A stretch of DNA of 64,000 nucleotides. Origin: Halanaerobium kushneri (GTDB taxonomy: Bacteria > Bacillota > Halanaerobiia > Halanaerobiales > Halanaerobiaceae). The DNA lies in NCBI RefSeq assembly GCF_900156285.1, contig NZ_FTNC01000013.1, positions 16,951 through 80,950 on the forward strand, read 5' to 3'. A program made the translations under genes and the position numbers. A model generated the notes under the pieces. It saw only the letters and a list, made by a program, of their open reading frames with translations. It was not told where the DNA came from and searched no databases. Shown piece after piece: positions 44,433-54,916 of this stretch (position 1 is its first letter; the number at the start of each line of letters is the position of its first letter).

Positions 44433-45269
44433 CTAAAATGCTATAACTATCCCACCTTCATTAGCATAGACTGTGCTAATCCCAGCTGTTTCTACGATAA
44501 TAATCTTTCTAAAATTATATTTTTGAGCAGCCTGTTTTTTAATATATTCTGCTTTCTCTAGAGCATTGCAGTGAGCAATTCCGAGAACTTTTTCTTCTAG
44601 TTTTTCCCCTTTTTCTCCAATTTTATCTACCAATTTTCTAATTGCTCTTTTACTTCCCCGGGCTTTATCAACAAGAGTTATTGTACCTTCCGGAGTTGCA
44701 CCTAAAACTGGTTTAATATTAAAAAAAGAAGCTATTTTCCCTTTTAATTTTCCCATTCTTCCCGCTTTAATGAGGTTATCAAGAGAATCTAAAACAAATA
44801 ATGTCTGCATCCCTGCAATATATTCTTCAGTTTTTTCTATAATTTCCCCTTTTTTTAAACCAGATTCAATTAACTCTCCCAGTTTATAAGCAATCATTGT
44901 TTCTCCGACTGAAGCACTAAAAGAATTAAATACCTTAATAAATTTATTTTCAGACTCTTCAACTAGCATATTTTTTGCCAGAACAGCATTCTGATAAGTT
45001 GCGCTCAATTCTTTAGAAAGAGTTACTACAAAAATATTTTCATATTTTTTATATAAATCTAAAAAACGACCCGGTCCCGGGCTGGCAGTTTTTGGAGCCT
45101 GATTATGATTACGCATTTCAGCTAACAAAGCCTCACGGTCCAAATTCTCATCATCCACAAAATGTTTATCTCCAATATCTATTGACAGAGGTGCTGTCGA
45201 GATATCAAATTTATTTCTTATTTCATCTGTTAAATCACAGCAGCTATCAACTATTATTTTAAAGTTCAT
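44433..45269 (-). CDS. DegV family fatty-acid-binding protein (FakB-like)
   Basis: Cytoplasmic lipid carrier that presents fatty acids to a FakA kinase. The 278-aa protein opens FKIIVDSCCDLTDEIRNKFDI. It has the family loop APKTASPGPGRFLDLYKKY where others have TSQPS, then FSASVGETMIAYKLGEL, DSLDNLIKAGRMGKLKGKI and FNIKPVLGATPEGTI. No fakA/dak gene is in the window. GGAGG precedes the ATG. It is immediately followed by tRNA-Thr. Confidence 0.92.
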   Translation of the reverse strand: MNFKIIVDSCCDLTDEIRNKFDISTAPLSIDIGDKHFVDDENLDREALLAEMRNHNQAPKTASPGPGRFLDLYKKYENIFVVTLSKELSATYQNAVLAKNMLVEESENKFIKVFNSFSASVGETMIAYKLGELIESGLKKGEIIEKTEEYIAGMQTLFVLDSLDNLIKAGRMGKLKGKIASFFNIKPVLGATPEGTITLVDKARGSKRAIRKLVDKIGEKGEKLEEKVLGIAHCNALEKAEYIKKQAAQKYNFRKIIIVETAGISTVYANEGGIVIAF

Positions 45270-45378
45270 AATTAACCTCCATATTTGGTTTTTAAACTTT
45301 CTTTATTTGATTATCTATTATATAATTTTATCTTTATTGAAAACAAAAATCAACTAATAAATTATTTTTTTATTAAAC

Positions 45379-45412
45379 ATAAAAAAACCCCGACTAAGTT
45401 AATAGCCAGGGT
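45379..45412 (-). terminator. Terminator of the cold-shock gene
   Basis: 9-bp stem ACCCTGGCT / AGTCGGGGT (two G-U pairs), 8-base loop, then TTTTTTT on the minus strand. Confidence 0.88.
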
Positions 45413-45431
45413 AATTTCCATAATTTTTTAC

Positions 45432-45635
45432 TTATATAACTTCAACATTCTCTGCCTGAGGTCCACGATCTCCTTCAACAATCTCAAATTCAACTTCCTG
45501 ACCTTCTTCTAAGGTTTTAAAACCTTCCTGCTGTAAAGCAGAGAAATGTACAAATACATCGTCGCCATCTTCTCTTTCAATAAATCCATAACCCTTTTTC
45601 TCATCAAACCACTTAACTTTTCCTGTGTAAACCAT
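45432..45635 (-). CDS. csp: Cold-shock protein (CspA/CspB family)
   Basis: Single OB-fold RNA chaperone of 67 aa. RNP1 is GYGFIERED and RNP2 is DVFVHFSAL; the opening is [11 protein letters not shown]. It is more acidic than mesophile homologues. AGGAGG lies about 10 bases before the ATG. It is monocistronic with a leader of ~60 bases that can form a 7-bp stem (CTGAGTA/TACTCAG). Confidence 0.97.
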   Translation of the reverse strand: MVYTGKVKWFDEKKGYGFIEREDGDDVFVHFSALQQEGFKTLEEGQEVEFEIVEGDRGPQAENVEVI

Positions 45636-45701
45636 ATTAATATCTTCCTCCTAAAATTTAACCTGAGTAAGTGTAACTAGTTTAGAATACTCAGTGCTTT
45701 A

Positions 45702-45730
45702 AATATATCATTAGATTTCGGATTTGTCAA
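45702..45730 (-). promoter_or_regulatory. Promoter of the cold-shock gene
   Basis: Minus strand: consensus -35 TTGACA (45725-45730), 17-base spacer, -10 TATATT (45702-45707). Confidence 0.85.
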
Positions 45731-45810
45731 ATTTTTCTGACTCAATTAATTAAGCATTTGCTTTTAGTAAATTAATAGTTGTGATATAATTCTGGGAAGG
45801 AGGAGTTAAA

Positions 45811-47076
45811 ATGGTCTATTTTATTTCCAGCAATTTTAGTATTAATAAAATTAATAGCTTATTTTTAATTACTGGATTATTGGTAACTTTTTTTACTCTG
45901 GTCTCCAACTGGAGAAAAATTAAAAATTACCGAGCTATCTTTTTAACAATTACAGTAATTTTTATTATGAGCTTTTCTCTTATAATTACTACCAAAAACT
46001 GGTTCGTTTTTGTGCTTGGTTGGGAACTTGCTACATTAACTACCACTTTAATGCTGTTCTGGGACAATAAAAATATTGCCTGGGAATATTTTGTGATTCA
46101 GTTTGTAGGAGGAAGTTTTTTAATATTTACTGTTTTAACAGCTTATACAAACGGATATCAAGTTATAGGGGCTGTAGAGGAGGTCTGGCTGCAGCTAATG
46201 TTTATTATTGGACTGGGGGTTAAAAGTGCAATTATCGGCCTGCACAGCTGGTTACCTTATATTTATAAACAGGCATCAACTGGCTTTTGTGCAATTTCCT
46301 CTGGCCTGGTCGCCAAACTCGGTTATATTTCTCTGCTGAAAATTATTACAAATGGCAATAGATTACTCTTATATTTAGGATTAATTATGATTTTCTATGG
46401 TGGAATAAAAGCTCTTGCAGAAAAAAACTATAAGCTAATTTTAGCTTATAGTTCAATAAGTCAATTTGGATTTATAGCCCTGGCAATTGGCAGTGGTAAT
46501 ATCTATGGCTATTATGGAGCAGTTATTCAGATTATTGCTCATGCTTTGGCTAAATCGACATTATTTAATGGTGCTGGAAACTGGATTAAAGAATTTAAGT
46601 CTACTTCTATTTTTGATTTTAAGTACTGTACAGTCAGACACAAAATAACTACTTTCAGTACCCTACTTTCTTTTTTATCATTAATGGCCTTCCCTTTTTT
46701 TATTGGCTATAATAGCAAAGATTTAATAAAATATTCTTTAAGCAGTATTCCAATATTTGAATTTTTACTGCACCTGGGAAGTATTCTAACCGCCGCTTAC
46801 TCTCTAAAAATATTATGGTTAGTAATATTTAAAGATCTAAAAAGGAGTAAGTTAAACTTTAAGACTGAAACAAAAGATTTTTATTCAGTCACAATCTGGG
46901 AACAGCTTTCGCTCCTGCTTCCTGCTTTATCGCTAATAATTCTTTCAGTCTCAATAAATACTTATTTAGATCATTTTTTTAATTTTAATTATAAAACCGG
47001 GTTACTGACCAGCCTGATATACATTGTAACAGCCTACTTAATCATTTTTCCAATTATATCGCGAATCGAAAATTAA
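45811..47076 (+). CDS. Orphan proton-conducting transporter subunit, NuoL/MrpD-like
   Basis: Polytopic antiporter-like protein of 421 aa with ~12 helices, shorter than NuoL or MrpA. Residues of the proton channel are visible: Glu72 in LGWELATL, Lys138 in GLGVKSAIIGLHSWLP, a His/Lys pair in IIAHALAKSTLFNGAG, and a Lys in YNSKDLIKYSL. The opening lacks the first helices of canonical subunits. No other nuo, mrp, hyf or mbh genes are adjacent; the gene stands alone between csp (divergent) and a chemoreceptor (convergent, 13 bases apart). It has an extended -10 (TGATATAAT, ending at 45790) and GGAGGAG upstream. What it couples to is unknown. Confidence 0.82.
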   Translation: MVYFISSNFSINKINSLFLITGLLVTFFTLVSNWRKIKNYRAIFLTITVIFIMSFSLIITTKNWFVFVLGWELATLTTTLMLFWDNKNIAWEYFVIQFVGGSFLIFTVLTAYTNGYQVIGAVEEVWLQLMFIIGLGVKSAIIGLHSWLPYIYKQASTGFCAISSGLVAKLGYISLLKIITNGNRLLLYLGLIMIFYGGIKALAEKNYKLILAYSSISQFGFIALAIGSGNIYGYYGAVIQIIAHALAKSTLFNGAGNWIKEFKSTSIFDFKYCTVRHKITTFSTLLSFLSLMAFPFFIGYNSKDLIKYSLSSIPIFEFLLHLGSILTAAYSLKILWLVIFKDLKRSKLNFKTETKDFYSVTIWEQLSLLLPALSLIILSVSINTYLDHFFNFNYKTGLLTSLIYIVTAYLIIFPIISRIEN

Positions 47077-47089
47077 CCAGGAACCAATT

Positions 47090-49060
47090 TTACAGTTTGA
47101 ATTTTGAAATTGAAGCTGATAGTTCTTCTGCCATTTCGGCCAGTTCCTGAGAAGCTGTTATAATCTCATCTGTAGCTGCATTCTGTTCCTGACTTGAAGC
47201 TGCAACTTCTTCTGCATTTGCTGCGGCTGTTTCACTTGCAGAAGCAATTTCTCCAATTGCTATTTCTACATTATCACTATTTGCAGTCATTTCTTGAGCT
47301 TTATTATTAATATTTCTAATTATTCTACCTAAAACTTCAGCTGTATGTTCAATTTCTTCAAAAGCTGTGCCACTTTCCTGAATAGAACTAACACTTGACT
47401 CAACAACTTCTCCTGTTTCTTCCATATTCTCTACTGAAGCTCTGACATCTTTTTGAATACCTTCAATTAATTCGGTTATCTCATCTGTAGCCTGATTTGA
47501 CTCTTCTGCTAGTTCGCGAATTTCATCTGCAACTACAGAAAATCCTCGCCCTGCTTCGCCCGCTCTTGCTGCCTCAATTGCTGCATTTAAAGCCAGCAAA
47601 TTGGTTTGAGAAGATATTTCTTTTATCATATTAACTATCTCGCCAATCCTCTGAGATGATTCTGCCAGAGAATGAACAACCTTCTCAACCCGCTCCGAAT
47701 TATCCTTAACTTTATTCACTTCAGCAGCAGACTGATCAATTGATTGATTACCTTTTTCAATATTTTCCATTACATTTTCAGCCTGTCTGTCCATAGCATC
47801 AGAAGAGGTATTGATCATTTTTATTTGCTTAATTAGTTCATCCATTATAGCAGAAGTCTCTTCTACCTGAGCTGATTGTTCTTCCGTATTAGAAGCAACT
47901 TCCTGAATAGCCCTACTTACCTCATCCGCACTTTCTCCAACCTGATTTCCACTGGCAGATAATTCTTCACTTGAAGCTGCTACCTTATCTGATACATTTT
48001 TAACCTCCAGAATCATTGCCTTTAAATTATTAATCATTTCTGAAAATGAGTTTGTTAATTTACCAATCTCATCTTTTCGTTTTAAATACTTAGCTTCTAT
48101 ATCTAAATTGAAATTGCCATCTGCTAACTTCTGAGCTATATCAGTAACATAATTAAGTGGATTGGAAATATATGTTGCTATCACAATAGTAACAATTATA
48201 CCAAAAATCAGGGCAACTCCTGCGATTATTAGACTTATATTACGCAGATTATCAAGACCACTCATAACCTGAGAACGTTCTGCTGTCATGGCAACAGACC
48301 AGCCATTAATTTCTACCGGATGATAGGCCATTATTTTTTCCTGGTTATTAAAATTATAACTAACTGCACCACTTTTTTCAGCTACCATCTTATCAGTGAT
48401 TTCCTGTAAATCCTGATTGCTTTCTGCCAGCTCAGTATTTGCTATGTAATCTCTTTCCGGATAAGCAATAGTATTTTTATTCTGATTAATAATCCAGCCA
48501 TAACCTGCTCCGTTAATATTCATTTTGGTAATTAATTGCTGTAAATATTCAGTAGAAATTGTTCCAATTAAAACTCCAACCTGTTCTCCAAAATCTATAA
48601 TTGGTACAGCAATCGATATAACATTACCTTCGCTTAACTCACTGGGACGAGTATTAGAATATGTTACCCTGCCAGTTTCCATTGCTTTCTGAAAATATTC
48701 TCTTTCTGCAACATTAATGCTTTTCCCTCCAACAACATTGGCCCTGCCATCAGGTCGAGCTACAATAATATTTTCCAGATCAGAATGGTCAGCTTCTTTT
48801 AAATATCTCTCCTGACTGCTCCACATCATTGTTTTAACATCATTAGAGTTAGCTAAATCTCTTAAAAACACTTCCACTCCATTTAACCATTCATTAATGG
48901 TATTTGAATTTTGCCTGGCGCTTTCCTTTGCACTGGACATTATTGTATCTTCTAAAATATTTGTTGACTGATCATACAAAGTTAGAGCTGTTCCCCCGAC
49001 AATAATTAAAATTAATATTGATATTGCAAGCAACATTTTGGCTTTAATTGATTTCAGCAT
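47090..49060 (-). CDS. Methyl-accepting chemotaxis protein (Cache-HAMP-MCP)
   Basis: Membrane chemoreceptor, 656 aa. TM1 is near residues 9-29, followed by a ~240-residue extracytoplasmic dCache-like sensor ([39 protein letters not shown]). TM2 is around 278-300, then HAMP, then the signalling domain with the CheA/CheW hairpin tip [22 protein letters not shown]. Ligand is not evident. It lies 41 bases after the EAL gene in the same direction, so it probably sits under the c-di-GMP riboswitch transcript. Confidence 0.93.
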   Translation of the reverse strand: MLKSIKAKMLLAISILILIIVGGTALTLYDQSTNILEDTIMSSAKESARQNSNTINEWLNGVEVFLRDLANSNDVKTMMWSSQERYLKEADHSDLENIIVARPDGRANVVGGKSINVAEREYFQKAMETGRVTYSNTRPSELSEGNVISIAVPIIDFGEQVGVLIGTISTEYLQQLITKMNINGAGYGWIINQNKNTIAYPERDYIANTELAESNQDLQEITDKMVAEKSGAVSYNFNNQEKIMAYHPVEINGWSVAMTAERSQVMSGLDNLRNISLIIAGVALIFGIIVTIVIATYISNPLNYVTDIAQKLADGNFNLDIEAKYLKRKDEIGKLTNSFSEMINNLKAMILEVKNVSDKVAASSEELSASGNQVGESADEVSRAIQEVASNTEEQSAQVEETSAIMDELIKQIKMINTSSDAMDRQAENVMENIEKGNQSIDQSAAEVNKVKDNSERVEKVVHSLAESSQRIGEIVNMIKEISSQTNLLALNAAIEAARAGEAGRGFSVVADEIRELAEESNQATDEITELIEGIQKDVRASVENMEETGEVVESSVSSIQESGTAFEEIEHTAEVLGRIIRNINNKAQEMTANSDNVEIAIGEIASASETAAANAEEVAASSQEQNAATDEIITASQELAEMAEELSASISKFKL

Positions 49061-49101
49061 AACTAATCCCTACCTTTTTTATCTGTTATAGTAAAATTAT
49101 A

Positions 49102-50844
49102 TCATACAGTCTGCATATTGCAATCATTACAGATAATAGTTTCCAGTTTTTCCAGGGAATTTGGTCGATAATAATAATATCCCTGAACATAATCACAGTC
49201 CAATTTTTTTAATATATTCAGTTCATTTTCTGTTTCTACACCTTCTGCAACCACCTTAAAATCAAGTTCATGTGAAAGTTCAATAATTTTTTCAATCAGA
49301 ATCCTAGTTTTTTTCTGTTCTAAATTTCGAATAAATGACATATCAAGTTTCAATATATCAATGGGAAGTTTAGCTAAATAAGAAAGGGAAGAATACCCTT
49401 TACCAAAATCATCAAGAGAAATATAAAACCCAGATTCTTTTAGTTTATGTAAATTTTCTAAATCTTGTTCTTTAGCATCTAGAAAAATAGATTCTGTAAT
49501 CTCAAAATCAATTTGATGAGGACACAATTTTTCTGCCTCTATTAAATTTTCAAGAAAAGTGATAAGAGTATCGTCCTTTAAATCATAAGCAGAAAGATTA
49601 ATTGAAATTATCTTTTCAGATTCTCTTAAAAATTGATTCTGATTAAATTCTTTTATTACTTTTTTGATTAACCAGCGTGTTATCTTAGTTATTAGATTAC
49701 TTTGTTCAGCAATTGGGATAAAATACTCTGGAGATATCTGGCCAAATTTAGGATGGTGCCAGCGAAGAAGTGCCTCTAATGCAACAATTTGTTCATCTTT
49801 CAAATCAATTTTGGGCTGATAAACCAGACTTAATTCTTCTGCTTCTACAGCTTTTCTTAAATCATTTTTAAGATGTATATTATTTAGTTTCTCATAATAA
49901 ATATTCTTATCATATATTTGATAAAATTGATTGCTGTCTTCAATTGTATGAACCGCATGGTGAGCTCTGGTGATCAATGTTTGGGCATTTTCCCCATCAA
50001 AAGGATAAACTGTAATTCCTATTTTGAAATCCAAAAAATAATCAATTTTATTTTCTTGCCAGAGAACTTTAATTGCTTCTATTATTTTTTTTGCTTTTTG
50101 CTTAATTTTCTCTTTCTGATATATATTTTTAAATAAAAGTAAAAATTTATTTCCATAATAATGACTGATTAAACTAAGATCAGGATCAGATTTTAAGCTG
50201 TCTGCAATTTTTTTAGCTGTTTGATTACCATGCAGTGAACCAACTACATTTGAAATGTTATCCATATCCATTATTTCGATATAAAAAACAGCAAATCTCT
50301 GAGTTTGCTGACTTTTCTCAACTGATCTAATCAGTTGCTCTAACTTTTTTGAAAAATATTTTTCATTGGGCAAATTGGTAAAATCATCAAAATAAGCTAG
50401 CTGATACAATTTGTTTTCAAGCTGCTTTTCCCTTGTGATTTCTGTAGTTGTACCTATTACCCTAATAGCTGAGTCTTTATTATCTTTTAAAAATCTACCA
50501 CTTTGTTTGATATAAATATAATCGGATTTATTTTTAATCCTGAAGATATTTTTATATTTACCCTTTTTATTTTCAATGAAACTTTCCCAGTTTTTTTGAG
50601 CTTCTCTCCGATCATCTGGATGAATATAATCTTTAATTGACTCAATGGGATCCTGGCTGGTATATTTCTGATTAATATTAAGTTTATTTTGAGCCCAATA
50701 AGATAAATATAGCTGTTTTTTTTCTAAATTATACTCCCAAATTCCGACATCAATCATTTCTTCTATGAGATTAAACTTTTTGAAACTTGTTTCTGATAGA
50801 GTAGATTCTTCTATTTGTAATTTAAATTTCTCTATAATATCCAC
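49102..50844 (-). CDS. PAS-GGDEF(degenerate)-EAL cyclic-di-GMP phosphodiesterase
   Basis: Soluble 580-aa signalling protein. A PAS domain (about 25-140) has VGIWEYNLEKKQLYLS and a PAC end IRVIGTTTEITREKQ. The GGDEF domain (about 145-310) reads YYGNKFLLL at the signature site, so cyclase activity is unlikely. The EAL domain (about 325-575) keeps EALLRWHHP, INLSAYDLKD, DFEITESIFL, SLDDFGKGYSSLSYL, KLDMSF, AEGVET and QGYYYYRP, so hydrolysis of c-di-GMP is likely. GTG start with GGAGG 7 bases upstream. Its leader is a c-di-GMP-I riboswitch, which makes a feedback loop. Confidence 0.92.
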   Translation of the reverse strand: MDIIEKFKLQIEESTLSETSFKKFNLIEEMIDVGIWEYNLEKKQLYLSYWAQNKLNINQKYTSQDPIESIKDYIHPDDRREAQKNWESFIENKKGKYKNIFRIKNKSDYIYIKQSGRFLKDNKDSAIRVIGTTTEITREKQLENKLYQLAYFDDFTNLPNEKYFSKKLEQLIRSVEKSQQTQRFAVFYIEIMDMDNISNVVGSLHGNQTAKKIADSLKSDPDLSLISHYYGNKFLLLFKNIYQKEKIKQKAKKIIEAIKVLWQENKIDYFLDFKIGITVYPFDGENAQTLITRAHHAVHTIEDSNQFYQIYDKNIYYEKLNNIHLKNDLRKAVEAEELSLVYQPKIDLKDEQIVALEALLRWHHPKFGQISPEYFIPIAEQSNLITKITRWLIKKVIKEFNQNQFLRESEKIISINLSAYDLKDDTLITFLENLIEAEKLCPHQIDFEITESIFLDAKEQDLENLHKLKESGFYISLDDFGKGYSSLSYLAKLPIDILKLDMSFIRNLEQKKTRILIEKIIELSHELDFKVVAEGVETENELNILKKLDCDYVQGYYYYRPNSLEKLETIICNDCNMQTV

Positions 50845-50897
50845 TGCTGACCCTCCAGATAAATAATAACTTTACAGCTAAATAAATTCTAAAATTA

Positions 50898-50998
50898 AAA
50901 AAACCGACCATAAAAGGTCGGGCAGTCATCTCTGCAGCCTGGCGATCTCAAAAAGACCCATAGCTTTGCGTCACTGCTTTTCAGCAGTTTTGCCCTTA
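50898..50998 (-). ncRNA. Cyclic-di-GMP-I riboswitch (GEMM) with terminator
   Basis: Minus strand from 50998: GGGCAAA, then P2 ACUGCU-GAAA-AGCAGU with its GNRA loop, the invariant GACGCAAAGCUAUGGGUC, a short P3, and CGCCAGGCUGC. These are the conserved GEMM-I elements including the tetraloop receptor. An intrinsic terminator follows (stem CCGACC / GGUCGG at 50904-50922, then seven U). It controls the EAL phosphodiesterase and probably the chemoreceptor after it. Direction of switching is not settled from sequence alone. Confidence 0.95.
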
Positions 50999-51029
50999 AT
51001 TGAAATATTTTCTTTTTATGTTAATTATA

Positions 51030-51058
51030 TTGTACTAAAGCAGGTTATATAATTCAAC
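51030..51058 (-). promoter_or_regulatory. Promoter of the c-di-GMP riboswitch operon
   Basis: Minus strand: -35 TTGAAT (51053-51058), 17-base spacer, -10 TACAAT (51030-51035), about 30 bases before the aptamer. Confidence 0.75.
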
Positions 51059-51119
51059 CCTTTTAGTAAATAATTACAGCAGTCTGTGATCTATAATCTC
51101 ATTTTACAAATAACAGCTC

Positions 51120-51148
51120 TTGCTTTTAAGATTTTTCTATGTTAAAAT
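51120..51148 (+). promoter_or_regulatory. Promoter of tRNA-Leu
   Basis: -35 TTGCTT (51120-51125), 17-base spacer, -10 TAAAAT (51143-51148), 13 bases before the mature 5' end. Confidence 0.65.
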
Positions 51149-51161
51149 AAATGGTGTTGAT

Positions 51162-51248
51162 GCCGAAGTGGTGGAATTGGCAGACGCGACGGATTCAAAA
51201 TCCGTTGTCCTCACGGACGTGTGGGTTCGAGTCCCACCTTCGGCACCA
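51162..51248 (+). tRNA. tRNA-Leu (anticodon CAA)
   Basis: 87 bases with encoded CCA. Acceptor GCCGAAG / CTTCGGC, anticodon loop TTCAAAA giving CAA (reads UUG), long variable arm (GTCCTCACGGAC) typical of leucine, T-arm GTGGG-TTCGAGT-CCCAC. It is monocistronic and followed by a terminator. Confidence 0.97.
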
Positions 51249-51284
51249 GTTTAATACATATCAACACTTATAACACTATTTTAA

Positions 51285-51308
51285 GTCTCCTTTTTAGGAG
51301 ATTTTTTT
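51285..51308 (+). terminator. Terminator after tRNA-Leu
   Basis: Short stem TCTCC / GGAGA followed by TTTTTTT. Confidence 0.75.
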
Positions 51309-51456
51309 AGTTTTTAAATAGATTAATTGACTGCTCTTCTTGTAAAAGTACTAAAAAATCCAGAATGAAGACAGGCATAACTAAACTCTATTAAAATCAG
51401 GTAATCTTATATTTTTATCTCGAAGCACAAAATCATAAATACGGAGGAATGAAAAA

Positions 51457-52683
51457 ATGAAAGCTGATTTAATTATTGCAGGTGCTGGACCAGCAGGACT
51501 ATTTGCTGCCATTCAGGCTGCAGAAAATAATGAAAATAAAAAAATCATAATCTTAGAAAAAAACTCCAGTGCCGGCAAAAAACTTTTGATCAGCGGCTCC
51601 GGACAGTGCAATTTGACCCATGAAGGAGATATTGCTCAGTTTTTTGATCATTATGGAGAAAACCATAATTTCCTTCTGGGGGCCCTTTATACCTTTGATA
51701 ATCAAAAGCTAATGCAATTTTTTAAAGATAGAGGAATTAATTTTGAAACAGCCAGAGGTGGTAAGATTTTCCCTAAGTCAAATCAGGCTTCAGATATTTT
51801 AAATGTTTTATTAAAAGAAATAAAAAATAGAAATATCGAAATAATCTATAATTCAGAAATAAAAAAGGTTAGGCAAAAAGATGAATTTTTTGAAATTAAA
51901 ACTATAGCTCAAACTCTTAAAAGTAAATATTTTCTACTTGCAGCAGGTGGAAAATCATTCCCGAAAACGGGATCAACCGGTGATGGTTTTAAGATTGCCA
52001 GCAGTCTGGGCCATAATATTATCGAACCCCGCCCTGCTCTGGCACCTGTAATTATTAAAGACTATAAATTTAAAATGCTGAGTGGAATTTCGCTCAGAAA
52101 TAAAGAAATTTCTCTCTGGAGGAATGATGAATTATTAAAAAGATGGAAAGATGATCTGCTGCTAACCCACAGAGGCCTCTCCGGTCCCGGAATAATTAAT
52201 TATTCGCGTTATATGCAGCGGGGTGATGTTATCAAAATCAAGCTCTTAAATTATTCTAAAGAAGAATTAGAGGATAATATAATCAAAAAAATTAGAAGAG
52301 AGGGCAGATTAAACCTGCTTAATCTGTTAATTAAATATCCGCTGGCCCAGAGGTTGATTGAAAAAATACTTGAACTTGCAGATATTGATGGCAGTCAGAA
52401 TGCTGCTCACTTAAAGAAAGAAGAAAGAAAAGAAATTGTTGAATTGTTTTCCAGTCTGGAATTTAAGATTAAATCTCTTGCTGATTTTAATCGATCAATG
52501 GTTACCAGAGGTGGGATTGACCTCAGTCAGATCAATCCCCAGACTATGGAATCCAGAATTATTGCTAACTTTTTTGCTGCAGGAGAAGTTTTAGACATTG
52601 ATGGTGATACAGGTGGTTACAATCTGCAGGCTGCATTTTCTACTGCTTATGCAGCAGGAACTGAGATTTCTCAAAGATTATAA
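51457..52683 (+). CDS. NAD(P)/FAD-dependent oxidoreductase, HI0933/YhiN/BaiN family
   Basis: Flavoprotein of 408 aa. The N-terminal Rossmann motif is [17 protein letters not shown] with a downstream Glu in IIILEKN. The family signatures are [16 protein letters not shown] and [19 protein letters not shown]. The C-terminal FAD motif is [28 protein letters not shown]. BaiN of gut clostridia is proposed to act on bile acid enones, but most members have no known substrate. ATG with GGAGG upstream. Its 3' end overlaps the convergent chemoreceptor gene by 6 bases. Confidence 0.9.
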   Translation: MKADLIIAGAGPAGLFAAIQAAENNENKKIIILEKNSSAGKKLLISGSGQCNLTHEGDIAQFFDHYGENHNFLLGALYTFDNQKLMQFFKDRGINFETARGGKIFPKSNQASDILNVLLKEIKNRNIEIIYNSEIKKVRQKDEFFEIKTIAQTLKSKYFLLAAGGKSFPKTGSTGDGFKIASSLGHNIIEPRPALAPVIIKDYKFKMLSGISLRNKEISLWRNDELLKRWKDDLLLTHRGLSGPGIINYSRYMQRGDVIKIKLLNYSKEELEDNIIKKIRREGRLNLLNLLIKYPLAQRLIEKILELADIDGSQNAAHLKKEERKEIVELFSSLEFKIKSLADFNRSMVTRGGIDLSQINPQTMESRIIANFFAAGEVLDIDGDTGGYNLQAAFSTAYAAGTEISQRL

Positions 52684-54777
52684 ATTAAACTGATCAATGG
52701 CTTTTTTAAGTTCATCAGCCATATCAGAGAGTTGATCGGCAGCGTTTACGATTTCAGCAGTAGATGCAGACTGCTCTTCGCTGGCAGCAGCTACCTCTTC
52801 GGAATTACTGGCAGCTTCTTCACTAACAGATGCAATTTCTGAAATAGTAGAATCAACAAGTTCACTATTTTGATTAACCTGTTCTGCTTTTTTGGAAATA
52901 ATTTCTATTAATCTCCTTAATTCTGCTGCCGCCTGATTGATTTTGCTGAACGAATCACCTGTTTCATCAATTGCATTAACACTATTATTAACTACTTTTT
53001 CTGTAGTATTCATTTTGGCTACTGCATTTTCTACTCCAGTTTGAATTTCCTTGATTAAAGAGCCAATTTGATCAGTAGCATTCGAAGATTCTTCAGCAAG
53101 TTCCCTGATTTCATCAGCTACAACCGAAAATCCTCTACCAGCTTCACCAGCTCTTGCCGCTTCTATGGCTGCGTTTAAAGCAAGTAAATTAGTCTGTTCT
53201 GCAATTCCATTAATCAACTGCACTATTTCTCCAATTTTTGCCGAAAGTTTTCCCAGATCATTTATGCCACTGGAGACTTCAGCCGAATTATCCTTTACTT
53301 TCTCAATCTGTACTACCGAATTATTAATTGAACTACTCCCATTTTCTATACTGTTCATTACAGTATCCGCCTGTGAATTCATATCAACCGAAATACTGTT
53401 AATTTTTGAAATCTGATCAATCAATTGATTAATAATACTGCTGGCTTCTTCAACTTGAGCTGACTGTTCTTCAGCTCCAGAAGCTACCTGTTGAATAGAA
53501 TCTCCTACCTGATCTGCAGAAACCGCAACTTCTTCACCAGAAGCAGATAGTTCCTGACTGGATACCGAAAGGCCGGCAGCAATATCTGATACATTTTCAA
53601 TAATAAGTTTTAAATTGTCCAGCATCTTATTTAAAGAAACTGCCAGGGTCCCAATTTCATCATTAGATTTAATCTTAATTTTATCAACAGCCAGATTTCC
53701 TGAGGAAATTTCTTCTGCCATTTCAACTGCTTGCGCGATTGGTCTAGTTATTTTGCTAGAGAAAAAATATGCAATAACAATTACCAGGAGAGCTATAATT
53801 AAAATGATGATTAGAGTATTATTATTCATAGAGTTTATTTCCGCAAACGCTTCATTTTTGTCAATTTCAGCAATAATGGCCCAGTCAATCTCTTTAATAT
53901 CAAGGTTAGAATAAGAACTTAAAACTTCTACTCCCCGATAGTCTTTAATAATTTGACTCCCCTCATTACCTGCTAAAGCCTGATTAACAGCCAGAGTGTT
54001 AATTTCCTTTTTTAATATTTCATTTGAATCTGTAAATCTAGAATTAGAACGCATCAGCCTCTCTTCTCCAACCAGATATGTTTCTCCACTCTCTCCCAGT
54101 CCAGAAACACCTCCCATTATTCGGTTAATCGGCTGTGTTGAAATCTGAAGAACAGCTACTCCAATTATTTTTTCACTCTCCAGTATCGGAGCTGCTACAA
54201 ATTGGGCCGGGGAGTTTACCGGTGCGTAATATTGATAGTCTACCAGCGAAACTTTACCCTGTATTGCCTGTTTATATGCCTCTGCCAGATTTGAATCTGC
54301 TAAATCTCCTTTAGTTAAGTTTTGAGCTAAATCACTATTTTGAGACTGAGAAAAAATAATATCTCCTTCCGGGTTAATTAAAAATATATCATTATAGTTA
54401 TTTTCTTCTGCATATGTATTAAAATAAGGACCAAATTGTTCGATAAAAATTTGATACATTACACCCTCAGAGCCGCCGGATGAAAAAGCATTATTAAAAT
54501 TATTAAAAGCATCAATTATAATCGGGGTCCTACTTAAAACCTCCACATCTCCCTTAATATCATTATAAAAAGTCTCAATTTGATTGGCTTTATTTGTCCG
54601 GATTGAATCTAACTGATTAAAATTAGCCTCTCTAAGTGCTTCACTGCTCTGATTGGTAATTACATACCCCAGTAAGGTAATTGGAATTAAACTAATTGCC
54701 AGCATAATAAAAATCAACTTATAATTTAAACTTAAACTAAAACCACTCTTATTCTCCTTTGTTTTTGTTATCACCAT
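52678..54777 (-). CDS. Methyl-accepting chemotaxis protein (dCache-HAMP-MCP)
   Basis: Second chemoreceptor, 699 aa. TM1 is near residues 20-40, then a ~270-residue dCache sensor ([53 protein letters not shown]). TM2 (~320-340), HAMP and the signalling domain with tip [24 protein letters not shown] follow. Its cytoplasmic half is closely similar to the receptor at 47090-49060 but the sensor is different. GGAGG precedes the ATG. No che genes are in the window. Confidence 0.93.
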   Translation of the reverse strand: MVITKTKENKSGFSLSLNYKLIFIMLAISLIPITLLGYVITNQSSEALREANFNQLDSIRTNKANQIETFYNDIKGDVEVLSRTPIIIDAFNNFNNAFSSGGSEGVMYQIFIEQFGPYFNTYAEENNYNDIFLINPEGDIIFSQSQNSDLAQNLTKGDLADSNLAEAYKQAIQGKVSLVDYQYYAPVNSPAQFVAAPILESEKIIGVAVLQISTQPINRIMGGVSGLGESGETYLVGEERLMRSNSRFTDSNEILKKEINTLAVNQALAGNEGSQIIKDYRGVEVLSSYSNLDIKEIDWAIIAEIDKNEAFAEINSMNNNTLIIILIIALLVIVIAYFFSSKITRPIAQAVEMAEEISSGNLAVDKIKIKSNDEIGTLAVSLNKMLDNLKLIIENVSDIAAGLSVSSQELSASGEEVAVSADQVGDSIQQVASGAEEQSAQVEEASSIINQLIDQISKINSISVDMNSQADTVMNSIENGSSSINNSVVQIEKVKDNSAEVSSGINDLGKLSAKIGEIVQLINGIAEQTNLLALNAAIEAARAGEAGRGFSVVADEIRELAEESSNATDQIGSLIKEIQTGVENAVAKMNTTEKVVNNSVNAIDETGDSFSKINQAAAELRRLIEIISKKAEQVNQNSELVDSTISEIASVSEEAASNSEEVAAASEEQSASTAEIVNAADQLSDMADELKKAIDQFNL

Positions 54778-54916
54778 AAATTCCTCCCACTAGATTATCC
54801 TTCTATAAAATTATATAAAACTATTTAATCATAATTTTACTCTATTATCAATTTAAATATTTTTTCTGTATATTATTTAGATATTTAGAAGATATTACAT
54901 TTTTAAATAAAATTAA

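Noticed and set aside
44370..44561. Plus-strand open frame of 63 codons
   Set aside because: It overlaps tRNA-Thr and the degV 3' end on the opposite strand.
45285..45512. AT-rich plus-strand frame opposite the cold-shock gene
   Set aside because: It runs through the csp terminator and coding region; composition is Phe/Leu/Ile-rich shadow sequence.
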